A stretch of 34,285 bases of DNA, from positions 1 to 34,285 of the forward strand of contig NZ_CALIMW010000297.1 of assembly GCF_938045405.1 (NCBI RefSeq). Direction: 5' to 3'. The position numbers and the translations under genes are program-made. Shown piece by piece: positions 8,236 to 16,046 of the stretch; the stretch's first letter is position 1; every line of letters begins with the position of its first letter. The DNA is from an uncultured Campylobacter sp. Lineage in GTDB: Bacteria > Campylobacterota > Campylobacteria > Campylobacterales > Campylobacteraceae. The notes beneath the pieces are model-generated. The model worked only from the letters and a program-made list of their open reading frames with translations, searched no databases and was not told the origin of the DNA.

Positions 8236-8513
8236 GTTTAAATTTTAAAACGCGCAGCGCCGCAAAGATCATCATCGACGGCGCAAAGATCAGACGCAAA
8301 GATCAAATTTTCGCGCTGTTTGCCGCAGCGCTAAATTTCGAGCCCGAATACGTCGCAAATTTAGACGCGCTCTACGACGCGCTGGGCGAGCGAGGCGGGC
8401 AGGTTTTTGTCGTCATCAAAAGGGGCGGAATTTTAAAACTAAGGCTGGGTAAATTTTATGATATTTTGCTGGATGTTTTGCGTAGTGGCGAGGCGAAAAT
8501 TTTAATCTTATGA
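8232..8513 (+). CDS. Barstar-type ribonuclease inhibitor
   Basis: The 93-residue protein matches barstar: KIIIDGAKIRRKDQIFALF corresponds to the first strand and helix, and EYVANLDALYDAL to the barnase-binding helix. D45 and D49 correspond to barstar D35 and D39, the latter filling the barnase active site; the position of W38 is Tyr and the loop before it is one residue shorter. The protein has no signal peptide and should stay in the cytosol, neutralising enzyme that is made but not exported. The ATG overlaps the RNase stop (ATGA), so the inhibitor is coupled to its toxin. An upstream in-frame extension to 8112 lies inside the RNase gene and is not the likely start. Confidence 0.9.
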   Translation: MSLNFKTRSAAKIIIDGAKIRRKDQIFALFAAALNFEPEYVANLDALYDALGERGGQVFVVIKRGGILKLRLGKFYDILLDVLRSGEAKILIL

Positions 8514-8614
8514 GCTCGCGCGGCAGCCATTCCGCTTTAAAGCTAAATTTTGCCGAGGAAAAGGTAGGTTTGTTTCGGCGCAGTTTCGAGCATACCGTTA
8601 AATTTTGCCGAATT

Positions 8615-9058
8615 TTAGAGCTTATTAAAAGAGGCGATTTTAGAAATTTCGCTCACAAAGCTCACGCGGTCAAATTTAAACTCAAGCCCATACCGCCAAT
8701 CTCTGCGGCGCGGGTTTGCAAAGTCGCTAAATTTAACCGCGTTCGCTTCAAATTTAATCTTAAGCGCGAGATACCAGCAGCTCCAGATCCCGCACGGACA
8801 GCCCAGTAGAACGACATCTCGCTCATCTTGCGCCAGATCAGCCTCAAGCGCGGCGCGCAAAAATAGCTCCTCAAAATCGATCAAGCTCAAATAAGCATAG
8901 CTTCCCGCGATGCTAGCTTGCCCGTCCTTTGCGGCAAAGCTTTGCTCACACCGCCTAATTAGCTCGAGCAGAGGCTCGCCGTTTATCGCAACGACGACTT
9001 CGGTAAAGCTTTCACCCTCAATTTCGTAATCGTTTAGGTAAAATTTAATGCTATCCAT
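8615..9058 (-). CDS. Conserved-looking hypothetical protein
   Basis: I do not recognise a named family. The 147-residue soluble protein has an N-terminal FYLNDYEIEG beta hairpin and a distinctive LLGCPCGIWSCWYLALKI block (about 84-101) with three closely spaced Cys that could bind metal. The block resembles the GCxCGxxGCWxL motif that I recall from uncharacterised bacterial proteins; that is memory, not a search. The last 25 residues pair aromatic and basic residues (WRYGLEFKFDRV). It is convergent with the barstar gene. Only a weak ribosome site precedes the ATG. A second immunity or accessory role beside the RNase pair is possible but unproven. Confidence 0.65.
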   Translation of the reverse strand: MDSIKFYLNDYEIEGESFTEVVVAINGEPLLELIRRCEQSFAAKDGQASIAGSYAYLSLIDFEELFLRAALEADLAQDERDVVLLGCPCGIWSCWYLALKIKFEANAVKFSDFANPRRRDWRYGLEFKFDRVSFVSEISKIASFNKL

Positions 9059-9280
9059 GCGGCAATCTCGCTAAATGATCTATTTTGCGCCGTATTTGCA
9101 CTGGCCTGCTAAAATTTCGTCGCAGTTTAGCGAATTTGAAGTGAAATTTGGTTGAAAATCAAAAATTCGCCGATAAAGCGCAGATCAAATGGATATTTCG
9201 TAAAATTTAATGATTTTGAACTCGCGGAGCTTGCTTTCGGTGAGCACAAACTTAAATTCGCAAAAAAGCTCAATTTGTGT

Positions 9281-9397
9281 AGATGAAAGAAGCGAAAATA
9301 AAAGGTTAAATTTCATCACAGATCAAAGAGATCGAAACAAGGGTTAAATTTTGCTATGGATAAAGAAGTCGAAATTTAGAAATGAGGGGTTAAATTT
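9281..9397. repeat. Three degenerate direct repeats of about 40 bases
   Basis: Units at 9281-9313, 9320-9351 and 9358-9397 each read roughly GATnAAAGAAGTCGAAA followed by (A/G)GGTTAAATTT. The spacing between the final GGTTAAATTT words is about 38-46 bases. The units are too diverged, and the spacing too irregular, for a CRISPR array. Confidence 0.5.
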
Positions 9398-9430
9398 AAT
9401 TCGTTTTTTAGGGCGTTTAAATTTAACCCC
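9386..9430. terminator. 14-bp hairpin downstream of the MliC-like gene
   Basis: GGGGTTAAATTTAA (9386-9399) pairs perfectly with TTAAATTTAACCCC (9417-9430) around a 17-base loop. It begins 8 bases past the minus-strand lipoprotein stop, a natural place for a terminator, although no strong T-run follows on that strand. Confidence 0.45.
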
Positions 9431-9437
9431 GCCGCGG

Positions 9438-9815
9438 CTACATCATTTCGCCGCTTTTGTGCTCGTGCTCGGTGTAGGTTACCGGAATATCCTTCTTGCC
9501 TTTTCCCGGTGTATACACTCCCTCTCCGCGTTTGAAAAGAAGCTCGATACCTTCGTCGTTCGTAAGCATTATGCCGCTTGCGGAAGCCGCGCGTTTAAGA
9601 TTATGCTTTTTACCCTTTTCATCGGTTAACACGCCTGTTGCGAACATATCGTTCGAGCTAAGGCTGATGCGCTTATCTCCGGTATCTCCGAGTAGAAATA
9701 CGATCGTGTGCGCTACGGACTCTTGCTTTTGCTGCGGAGCCGTATCGGCCTTAGGTTGGTTGCATCCGCTTAAAATCGCGATTGCCGCTAATGACGAGAA
9801 TACAATTCGTCTCAT
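9438..9815 (-). CDS. MliC-like lipoprotein (C-type lysozyme inhibitor family)
   Basis: The 125-residue protein has a lipoprotein signal ending LSGC (C18). The mature part carries the MliC/PliC family block: LKRAASASGIMLTNDEG, where the SASG tetrapeptide is the loop that enters the lysozyme active site, then LLFKRGEGVYT. The usual N-terminal Cys pair of MliC is not evident, so binding to lysozyme is likely but not certain. Such proteins protect peptidoglycan against host lysozyme, which suits a mucosal or oral bacterium. A good ribosome site (AAAGGAG) precedes the ATG. It is transcribed alone and divergently from gapA. Confidence 0.75.
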   Translation of the reverse strand: MRRIVFSSLAAIAILSGCNQPKADTAPQQKQESVAHTIVFLLGDTGDKRISLSSNDMFATGVLTDEKGKKHNLKRAASASGIMLTNDEGIELLFKRGEGVYTPGKGKKDIPVTYTEHEHKSGEMM

Positions 9816-9842
9816 TTTTTCTCCTTTAAAAAAAGTTCGCGA

Positions 9843-9848
9843 ATTATA
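9843..9848 (-). promoter_or_regulatory. -10 box for the MliC-like gene
   Basis: Minus-strand TATAAT in GGCTATATAATTCG, preceded by a T-run (ACTTTTTGG). It lies about 28 bases before the ATG at 9815. Confidence 0.6.
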
Positions 9849-9912
9849 TAGCCAAAAAGTAAATCCTAGATTTCGCGACTTTTTATTTAATCAAAGATTA
9901 ACCCAAATTTAG

Positions 9913-9918
9913 TAAAAT
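9913..9918 (+). promoter_or_regulatory. -10 box for the gapA operon
   Basis: TAAAAT in AAATTTAGTAAAATTCC, 35 bases before the gapA ATG. The gapA ribosome site is AAGGAG. The box is one base off consensus, so the call is moderate. Confidence 0.45.
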
Positions 9919-9952
9919 TCCAGCTGAAAACATCCCAAATAAGGAGAACCTT

Positions 9953-10957
9953 ATGGCAGTAAAAATCGCAATTAACGGCTTTGGAAGGATCGGTAGGTGC
10001 GCGGCTAGAATTGCGCTAAGCAGGGACGATGTAGAGCTTGTGGCGATCAACGATACCGCTAAGCGCGAGCTTACGAGATACCTGCTTCAATACGACACCG
10101 TTCACGGCGAGTTTCGTAAAAAAGTAGAAATTATAAGCGACGAATGCATAGCCGTAGACGGAAAAAAGATCCGCGTCTATTCCACCAGAGAGCCTGCGGA
10201 GCTTGATTTTGCGGGCGATGGTGCAGAAGCTGTGCTTGAATGTACTGGTGCGTTTTTAACGAGCGAAAAATGCAAGCCGTTCATAGATAACGGTATCGGC
10301 GTAGTCGTAATGAGCGCGCCTGCCAAGGATGATACGCCTACTTTCGTAATCGGCGTTAATGAGGGCGCTTATGCAGGACAGCGCGTCATCTCAAACGCTA
10401 GCTGCACCACTAACGGCCTGGCTCCGATTGCAAAAATTTTAGACGATGAGCTTGGCATCGAAAAGGGTCTGATGACGACGATTCATGCCTATACACATGG
10501 ACAGAGTCTAGTCGATGTAAAGGCCAAGGACTTTCGCCGTTCACGCGCCGCAGCTCTTAATATCGCTCCGACTACGACGGGTGCGGCAAAAGCGATTAGT
10601 AAGGTACTTCCGCAGCTAAGTGGTAAGATGCACGGACAATCTGTGCGCGTGCCGGTGGCTAACGTTTCGATGGTTGATCTAACGGTGCTAACGCACAAGC
10701 AGACGAGCGCCGAGGAGCTAAATGAAATTTTCCGTCGCTATGCCGCTAAAGAGATGAAAGGAATTTTGCTCGTAGACGACGATAGCCGCGTCAGCAGCGA
10801 TTTTTGTACTTCAGAATACTCCAGCATCGTAGCTAGCGACTGCACGCAGGTAATTGACGGCAATCTGATAAAAGTGATGAGCTGGTATGACAACGAGTGG
10901 GGATATAGCGAGCGCCTCATCGATTTAGCCCTATATGCGGCAAAAAGAAGGAAATAA
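9953..10957 (+). CDS. gapA: Glyceraldehyde-3-phosphate dehydrogenase, type I
   Basis: The enzyme catalyses the NAD-dependent oxidation and phosphorylation of glyceraldehyde 3-phosphate. The 334 residues show the Rossmann start INGFGRIGR (7-15), Asp34 in AINDT that favours NAD over NADP, the catalytic segment SNASCTTNGLAP with C151, and the C-terminal SWYDNEWGYS. Length and motifs are normal. Because many Campylobacter lack phosphofructokinase, this enzyme probably works mainly in gluconeogenesis; that is inference. It heads the operon gapA-pgk-tpiA, as in C. jejuni. Confidence 0.97.
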   Translation: MAVKIAINGFGRIGRCAARIALSRDDVELVAINDTAKRELTRYLLQYDTVHGEFRKKVEIISDECIAVDGKKIRVYSTREPAELDFAGDGAEAVLECTGAFLTSEKCKPFIDNGIGVVVMSAPAKDDTPTFVIGVNEGAYAGQRVISNASCTTNGLAPIAKILDDELGIEKGLMTTIHAYTHGQSLVDVKAKDFRRSRAAALNIAPTTTGAAKAISKVLPQLSGKMHGQSVRVPVANVSMVDLTVLTHKQTSAEELNEIFRRYAAKEMKGILLVDDDSRVSSDFCTSEYSSIVASDCTQVIDGNLIKVMSWYDNEWGYSERLIDLALYAAKRRK

Positions 10958-10958
10958 G

Positions 10959-12170
10959 ATGGGCGAAATTCTTTCGATTAAAGATTTGAAATTTAAAGAC
11001 GGCGCGCGCGTTTTTATCAGGTGTGATTTTAACGTGCCGATGGATGAGTTTTGCAATATTACGGACGATCGCCGCATTCGTTCGTCTATCCCTACGATTA
11101 AATATTGCTTAGACGAGGGCTGTGCGGTAATTTTAGCCAGCCACTTAGGGCGCCCAAAAAACGGATACGAAGAAAGACTTAGCCTAAAGCCTGTGGTAAA
11201 GAGGCTATCTAGGCTTTTGGAGCGCGAGATAAAATTTGTCTCCGACGTCGCGGGCGAGGAAGCTGGAGCTGCGGTAAATTCGCTTAAAAAGGGCGAAGTG
11301 CTTCTACTAGATAATCTGCGCTTCGAAAAGGGCGAGAGCAAAAACGACGAAGCACTAGCTAAGAGGCTCGCAAGCTACGCGGAATTTTATATCAACGATG
11401 CTTTTGGCGTATGCCACCGCGCGCATGCTTCGGTAGAGGCGATTACGAAATTCTACGATGAGGCGCATAAGGCGGCGGGATTTTTATTGCTAAAAGAGAT
11501 AAAATTCGCCAAAGACCTTATTAAAGATCCTGCGCGTCCTTTTGTAGCCGTAACGGGCGGCAGCAAAGTAAGCGGCAAGCTTCAGGCACTTAAAAATTTA
11601 CTTCCTAAAGTCGATAAGCTCATCATCGGAGGCGGCATGGCGTTTACCTTTTTAAAAGCCGTCGGATATGACATCGGTAATTCGCTTTTAGAGGAGGATC
11701 TTATATCTGACGCACTAAATATATTGCGCCGCGGCAAAGAGCTTGGGGTTAAAATTTATATCCCCGTTGATGCCGTCGCAGCTCCGCAATGCTCGCAAGA
11801 CGCCGTTACAAAAAAGGTTACCGTCCAAGAAATTCCAAGCGATTGGATGGGGCTAGATATCGGACCTGCGACCGTAGCGCTTTTTAAAGAAGCCTTAGAC
11901 GATGCACAAACGATCTGGTGGAACGGACCGATGGGGGTTTTTGAGATCGATAAATTCGCTCGCGGCAGCCTGCATATATCGCACGCGATCGCAGATAGCG
12001 ACGCCACGACCGTAGTGGGCGGTGGCGATACTGCAGATGTCGTCGAACGCGCTGGCAACGCTGATGATATGACTTTTATTTCTACCGGAGGCGGCGCGAG
12101 CTTAGAACTCATCGAGGGCAAGGAGCTGCCGGGCGTGCGAGTGCTTACTGCTAAAACGGAGCTGCGATGA
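10959..12170 (+). CDS. pgk: Phosphoglycerate kinase
   Basis: The cytosolic enzyme transfers phosphate between 1,3-bisphosphoglycerate and ADP. The start is ATG 10959, one base after the gapA stop with GAAGG upstream; an in-frame ATG at 10935 lies inside gapA and is disfavoured. The resulting 403 residues carry FIRCDFNVP (about 19-27), SHLGRP, the substrate-binding DNLRF, TGGSKVSGK, GGGMAFTF, the nucleotide-binding WNGPMGVFE and the C-terminal STGGGASLE. It is coupled to tpiA by a 4-base overlap. Confidence 0.97.
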   Translation: MGEILSIKDLKFKDGARVFIRCDFNVPMDEFCNITDDRRIRSSIPTIKYCLDEGCAVILASHLGRPKNGYEERLSLKPVVKRLSRLLEREIKFVSDVAGEEAGAAVNSLKKGEVLLLDNLRFEKGESKNDEALAKRLASYAEFYINDAFGVCHRAHASVEAITKFYDEAHKAAGFLLLKEIKFAKDLIKDPARPFVAVTGGSKVSGKLQALKNLLPKVDKLIIGGGMAFTFLKAVGYDIGNSLLEEDLISDALNILRRGKELGVKIYIPVDAVAAPQCSQDAVTKKVTVQEIPSDWMGLDIGPATVALFKEALDDAQTIWWNGPMGVFEIDKFARGSLHISHAIADSDATTVVGGGDTADVVERAGNADDMTFISTGGGASLELIEGKELPGVRVLTAKTELR

Positions 12171-12859
12171 TACTGGCGGCGAATCTTAAATGTAACCATA
12201 CTCGCGCTAGCTTTGAGCGGTATGCTAAAGCTTTAGATGAAGGCTTAGCGGGCGGAATTTCGCGCGAGGATGAAATTTTGGTTTTTCCTCCTGCTAGCGC
12301 ATTTTGCGCGAGGGTGAAAAATTTTACTCAAGGCGCGCAAAATTTCTATCCTGCCGCGCACGGCAGCTTTACGGGCGAGATCGGCGGCGATATGCTGGCG
12401 GAATTTGACGTCAAAACCGTTCTTATCGGTCACAGCGAGCGGCGCGCCATTTTGGGCGAGAGCGCGGAGCTGATAAGAGAGAAATTCGGTTTTGCTGCGG
12501 CGCAGGGCTGGCGCATCGTCTTTTGCGTCGGCGAGGATGAGGCGGCATTTGCGCAAAACCGCAGCGAGGAGTTTGTAGCGACACAGCTTGAGGGTATCGA
12601 TCTGAAATATCCGAGCTTAGTACTAGCCTACGAGCCCGTCTGGGCGATCGGCACTGGCAGAAGCGCGCAGTGCGAGCAGATCGAAAGAATGCTAAATTTC
12701 TTGCGTGCTAAAAGCCCCGCGCCGCTACTTTACGGCGGCAGCGTGAATGCTGAAAATATCGCAAAAATTTGCGCGATAAGAGGTTGCGACGGGGTGTTAG
12801 TGGGCACAGCAAGCTGGGACGCCTCGAAGTTTTTGGAGCTTATACGCGTCGTCTCGTGA
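12167..12859 (+). CDS. tpiA: Triosephosphate isomerase
   Basis: This enzyme interconverts dihydroxyacetone phosphate and glyceraldehyde 3-phosphate. The 230 residues are slightly short against the usual 250, as in other Campylobacter. Visible sites are the N-terminal AANLKCN with catalytic K8, GHSERR with the electrophilic His, YEPVWAIGTG with the general base Glu and the flexible loop, and YGGSVN for phosphate binding. The ATG overlaps the pgk stop (ATGA). It is the last gene before a structured 287-base gap. Confidence 0.96.
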   Translation: MILAANLKCNHTRASFERYAKALDEGLAGGISREDEILVFPPASAFCARVKNFTQGAQNFYPAAHGSFTGEIGGDMLAEFDVKTVLIGHSERRAILGESAELIREKFGFAAAQGWRIVFCVGEDEAAFAQNRSEEFVATQLEGIDLKYPSLVLAYEPVWAIGTGRSAQCEQIERMLNFLRAKSPAPLLYGGSVNAENIAKICAIRGCDGVLVGTASWDASKFLELIRVVS

Positions 12860-12877
12860 GCGTCTTTTAATGAGTTG

Positions 12878-12928
12878 GAAATTTTAAGTCTGCGACAGGC
12901 TATGCGCCTAGTCTTGACTTAAAATTTC
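12878..12928. terminator. Hairpin downstream of tpiA
   Basis: GAAATTTTAAGTC (12878-12890) and GACTTAAAATTTC (12916-12928) form a perfect 13-bp stem. Inside it, GAC-AGGC and GCCT-A-GTC extend the pairing with one bulge around a TATGC loop. It begins 18 bases after the tpiA stop. No T-run follows, so it may end transcription weakly or protect the mRNA 3' end. Confidence 0.45.
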
Positions 12929-13039
12929 TACACAACATTAAAATCCATCTCACGATACTGCCGCTATCGAATTTGGTTTCAAATTTGGGTTGCAAAATTT
13001 TTAAGTCAAATTGCGAAGGATTTTTCGCTTAGTCAAGGC

Positions 13040-13098
13040 AAAATTTAAAAAATAAGCGGAGCGAACATATGGTTCGTGAGCATTATTTTTTAAATTTT
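13040..13098. repeat. 16-bp perfect inverted repeat upstream of fabI
   Basis: AAAATTTAAAAAATAA (13040-13055) and TTATTTTTTAAATTTT (13083-13098) pair perfectly; CGAAC and GTTCG pair again near the tip around an ATATG loop. It ends about 48 bases before the fabI ATG, so it could act as a 5' untranslated structure or an insertion scar. Confidence 0.55.
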
Positions 13099-13146
13099 AA
13101 CGCAGAATAAGTAGAAAAAGCCAAGCAAAAATAGAAAGGAGAAATA

Positions 13147-13974
13147 ATGATTTTAAAAGGAAAAAAAGGCCTCATCGTCGGCGTCGCTAACGCCAAATCC
13201 ATCGCTTACGGCATCGCCGAAGCTTGTCACGAGCAGGGTGCGCAGATGGCGTTTACCTACCTAAACGACGCGCTAAAAAAACGCGTAGAGCCGATCGCAG
13301 AGGAGTTTGGCAGCAAATTCGTCTACGAACTTGACGTAAACAATCCTGCTCACCTTGACGGCCTTGCGGATCGCATAAAAGCGGATCTGGGCGAGATAGA
13401 TTTCGTCGTGCATGCCGTGGCCTATGCGCCCAAAGAAGCGCTAGAGGGCGAGTTTGTAAATACTACAAAAGAGGCCTTTGATATCGCGATGGGCACGAGC
13501 GTGTATTCGCTACTGAGCCTCACGCGCGCGGTGCTTCCGGTGCTAAAAGATGGCGGCTCGGTGCTCACGCTAACCTACCTCGGAGGGCCGAAATTCGTGC
13601 CTCACTACAACGTAATGGGCGTCGCAAAAGCAGCACTTGAAAGCTCAGTGCGCTACCTCGCTCACGATCTTGGCGCGCGCGGTATCCGCGTAAACGCTAT
13701 CAGCGCGGGCCCGATCAAGACGCTTGCCGCAAGCGGAATAGGCGACTTTAGGATGATTTTACGCTACAACGAGATCAACGCGCCGCTCAAGCGCAACGTC
13801 ACGACGCAAGACGTCGGCAAAAGCGCGATGTATCTACTCAGCGACCTTGCTAGCGGCGTGACCGGCGAGGTGCATTACGTCGACTGCGGCTACAACATCA
13901 TGGGTATGGGCGACGTGGCCACCGACGCCGAAGGTAAGACGATCCTCGCGTGGGATGCGGCCAAGACCGAGTAA
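13147..13974 (+). CDS. fabI: Enoyl-[acyl-carrier-protein] reductase (NADH)
   Basis: FabI catalyses the last step of each fatty-acid elongation cycle and is the target of triclosan-type inhibitors. The 275 residues show the FabI-type nucleotide site GVANAKSIAYGIA (12-24), the first active-site tyrosine Y144 in TLTYLGG and the catalytic Y154-x6-K161 pair. AISAGPIKTLAASGI is the substrate-loop region. The ATG at 13147 has an AAAGGAG ribosome site. It is adjacent to tpiA as in C. jejuni, but here it is separated by hairpins and probably has its own promoter. Confidence 0.97.
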   Translation: MILKGKKGLIVGVANAKSIAYGIAEACHEQGAQMAFTYLNDALKKRVEPIAEEFGSKFVYELDVNNPAHLDGLADRIKADLGEIDFVVHAVAYAPKEALEGEFVNTTKEAFDIAMGTSVYSLLSLTRAVLPVLKDGGSVLTLTYLGGPKFVPHYNVMGVAKAALESSVRYLAHDLGARGIRVNAISAGPIKTLAASGIGDFRMILRYNEINAPLKRNVTTQDVGKSAMYLLSDLASGVTGEVHYVDCGYNIMGMGDVATDAEGKTILAWDAAKTE

Positions 13975-14166
13975 AGCGGCGCAAAGGGCGATCGGGCCGA
14001 TCCGACGGCTAGGTATAACGGATGTCGTTTATAGCGGCGCGTTTTGCCTTGCGATGCGGTAAAAGCCGTAGCCGGGCGACGCGACTTGCGGACTTTGGCT
14101 CGGTACTGCGCGCCTGATAAATAAATTTGCAATGAAACTGCAAAACGCCGCCATAGACCCGCCGTT

Positions 14167-14436
14167 TTGCGCGGAAGCGACGAGAGCAGAAAGCCTTGCT
14201 TCTGTTTTTGCCTGGATTATTACCTTGATCCCTACTACGGCTGCACGCTGGCGCATGAGAGCGAAATTTTCGCCCTTTTGCAGGAGCTGCTTCTTACCGA
14301 GCGCTCGCAAGCCATCATAGATGATATTTTGCAGCTTCTGGGCGATTACTGCGGCGATTTTAGCGTGCTGCGAAGCAGGATTTGCGAGGTGTCAGGCGAG
14401 CTTTTGCCGGGTATCAAGCGCTTGATCGAAGGATAA
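14167..14436 (+). CDS. Small hypothetical protein, start uncertain
   Basis: The frame gives up to 89 residues from a TTG at 14167. From about residue 12 the translation looks coding: CLDYYLDPYYGCTLAHE, then two amphipathic helices (EIFALLQELLL and QAIIDDILQLLGDY) and a Leu-rich end. I do not recognise it. No good ribosome site precedes the TTG. The competing frame from ATG 14132 looks like a shadow, though a frameshift between the two is possible, so this could be the 3' remnant of a larger gene. The 192 bases between fabI and this ORF hold nothing I can identify. Confidence 0.45.
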   Translation: MRGSDESRKPCFCFCLDYYLDPYYGCTLAHESEIFALLQELLLTERSQAIIDDILQLLGDYCGDFSVLRSRICEVSGELLPGIKRLIEG

Positions 14437-14581
14437 ATTTAACGACCGGCACGCTTTTGTTCGCGGTAATTGCGCCGCGGCTAGCAGTAGCGAAATTTGC
14501 CGCGCCTCCGCGCGCCCCTTTTTGCTGCGAAAATGCGGCAGCATAAAATTTTAAGGTTGGAAGCGGCGATGAAAACTTTGG

Positions 14582-14767
14582 ATGAGCGAGGAGCTAGGTC
14601 TAGCGAGCATACTTAAAAATGGCATGGAGATAGAGGATTATTTCAGAGCCGTTTTTGAAAAAAGCGGTAAACCCGCTATAAAGGAGCTTAATGAAAAAGG
14701 ATTATATCTGCGTATTCGACTGCGAGACGATCCCCGACGTAGCGGCGCTGATGCGGGTGCTGGATGA
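14582..14767 (+). CDS. Possible small ORF overlapping the exonuclease start
   Basis: The 61-codon frame starts at ATG 14582 and runs 77 bases into the exonuclease gene. The first 40 residues have protein-like composition (GMEIEDYFRAVFEKSGKPAI), but the rest is Arg-rich and reads like the shadow of the next gene. There is no clear ribosome site. It may be a truncated or decayed gene. Confidence 0.3.
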   Translation: MSEELGLASILKNGMEIEDYFRAVFEKSGKPAIKELNEKGLYLRIRLRDDPRRSGADAGAG

Positions 14768-16046
14768 GGACGCGATCGCGGACTGCTTTGAGCCTTTCGA
14801 TAAAAAAAGCTTCGCAAAGCTTCTTGACGCGCAGCTCTCGCAAAAGATCGGCGGCGAGAAGCAAAGTGCGCCTTTAAATTTTGCTGTAAATTCGGCGGAG
14901 CAGAATTTTAAAATAGAAAATTCCGAGCAAAATTCTGCACCTCAAAGCTTTACGCAGCAAGACGTCGCGTCTCAAAGCTTCGCCAGTGAAAATTCCGCTG
15001 AAAATCTCGCGCAGAGAAATTTTACGAGCGAAAATTCCATGTCGCAAAATACGGCGCCCAAAAATTCTGTGTCGCTAAATTTAACCTATGACGATACCGC
15101 GCCTCAAAGCTCCGCAGCGCAGAGCTCTGCGACGGAAAATTCCGAGCTCCGAAGCCCCACACCTCAGAATTTTGCAGCGGAAAGCTCTACGCCTCAAAGC
15201 TTCGCATCCCAAAGCTCAAAGAGCGAAAATCTCGCTTCAAATTCCGCGCAAGATCTCGCGCTAAATTTTAAAATTTACGGCGAGCAACCGATCTTTAATG
15301 CAGATAAAAGCAAAATTTTAAACCACAAATTGCTCTCGCTTAGGGCGATGGAGATTTTCAAAGAAAAAACCGGCAGCGAATTCCTGCCCGTCTGCTTCCA
15401 CCGCGTCGTTAGCATTAGCGCCGTGATGGCGGACGGATTCGGCAGATTTTTGCGCGTCTCGACGCTTGAGGGCGAGAGCGAGCGCGATAAAATCGCAAAA
15501 TTCCTAGCCTTCATCGAGGATTTTAATCCGCGCCTCGTGAGCTTCAACGGGCGCGGGTTTGATCTGCCGATGATTATGGCGCGCGCGATGTGCTATGATC
15601 TAAGCGCCGCGGCGTATTTTGAGACGAACGATCGCGATAACAACAAGAGCAAATGGGAGAACTACCGCAGCCGCTACGACGGGCGGTTCCATCTGGATCT
15701 GCTCGATCACATCAGCGATTTTGGCGCCGTGCGCGGGCTCAAGCTCGATCATATCTGCGCTAGCGTGGGCCTTCCTGGCAAATACGACGTGCACGGCGAT
15801 CAGGTCTTGCAGCTGTATTACGCAGGCGAGCAGGTCAAGATCGACGAGTACTGCAGATCCGACGTGCTCAACACCTACTGGCTGTTTTTGAAATACGAGC
15901 TTTTGCGCGGCAAGATCACCAAGGACGACTATTTGAATTATATCGCGGTGATGGGCGAATTTTTGCAAAAAGAGTGCGCGGGCATGAGCTACACGCCCGT
16001 TTTTTGCGACTTTATAGAAAGGGAGCTAACGGCATATGCGAAGTGA
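14691..16046 (+). CDS. Predicted PolB-like 3'-5' exonuclease with a large low-complexity insert
   Basis: The family (DNA_pol_B_exo2) is a DEDDy-type nuclease. Visible catalytic motifs are ExoI FDCETIPD with D10 and E12, ExoII FNGRGFDLPMI and ExoIII YCRSD, the Tyr-x3-Asp of the DEDDy class. The protein is 451 residues; removing residues 57-192 leaves about 315, close to what I expect for the family. Those 136 residues are built from Asn, Ser, Gln, Ala and Phe and sit between the first motif region and the segment beginning LNFKIYGEQP, so they are an in-frame insertion in a presumably surface loop. It overlaps the ligase gene by 11 bases. A role in DNA repair or transformation with that ligase is inference. 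Confidence 0.87.
   Translation: MKKDYICVFDCETIPDVAALMRVLDEDAIADCFEPFDKKSFAKLLDAQLSQKIGGEKQSAPLNFAVNSAEQNFKIENSEQNSAPQSFTQQDVASQSFASENSAENLAQRNFTSENSMSQNTAPKNSVSLNLTYDDTAPQSSAAQSSATENSELRSPTPQNFAAESSTPQSFASQSSKSENLASNSAQDLALNFKIYGEQPIFNADKSKILNHKLLSLRAMEIFKEKTGSEFLPVCFHRVVSISAVMADGFGRFLRVSTLEGESERDKIAKFLAFIEDFNPRLVSFNGRGFDLPMIMARAMCYDLSAAAYFETNDRDNNKSKWENYRSRYDGRFHLDLLDHISDFGAVRGLKLDHICASVGLPGKYDVHGDQVLQLYYAGEQVKIDEYCRSDVLNTYWLFLKYELLRGKITKDDYLNYIAVMGEFLQKECAGMSYTPVFCDFIERELTAYAK
14859..15266 (+). repeat. Coding low-complexity repeat in the exonuclease gene
   Basis: Degenerate words AAAATTCC or AAAATTCT (giving ENS, QNS, KNS) and CTCAAAGCT (giving QSF or QSS) recur through this stretch in one reading frame without a fixed period. 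It has no stop codons in that frame. Confidence 0.65.

Larger units (their letters stand above)
9059..9437. other. 379-base gap with AAATTT-rich repeats
   Basis: No gene is visible. The word AAATTT occurs eight times by my count. The right half holds a three-copy degenerate repeat and a 14-bp hairpin, listed separately. A small open frame from 9351 runs antisense through the lipoprotein gene and is not supported. Confidence 0.55.

Noticed and set aside
8510..8809. 99-codon frame starting with ATGA overlap at the barstar stop
   Set aside because: Mostly antisense to the gene at 8615-9058, which has the more convincing protein; the overlap seems a coincidence.
9281..9397. CRISPR array
   Set aside because: Only three diverged units with no spacers of constant length and no cas genes in the window.
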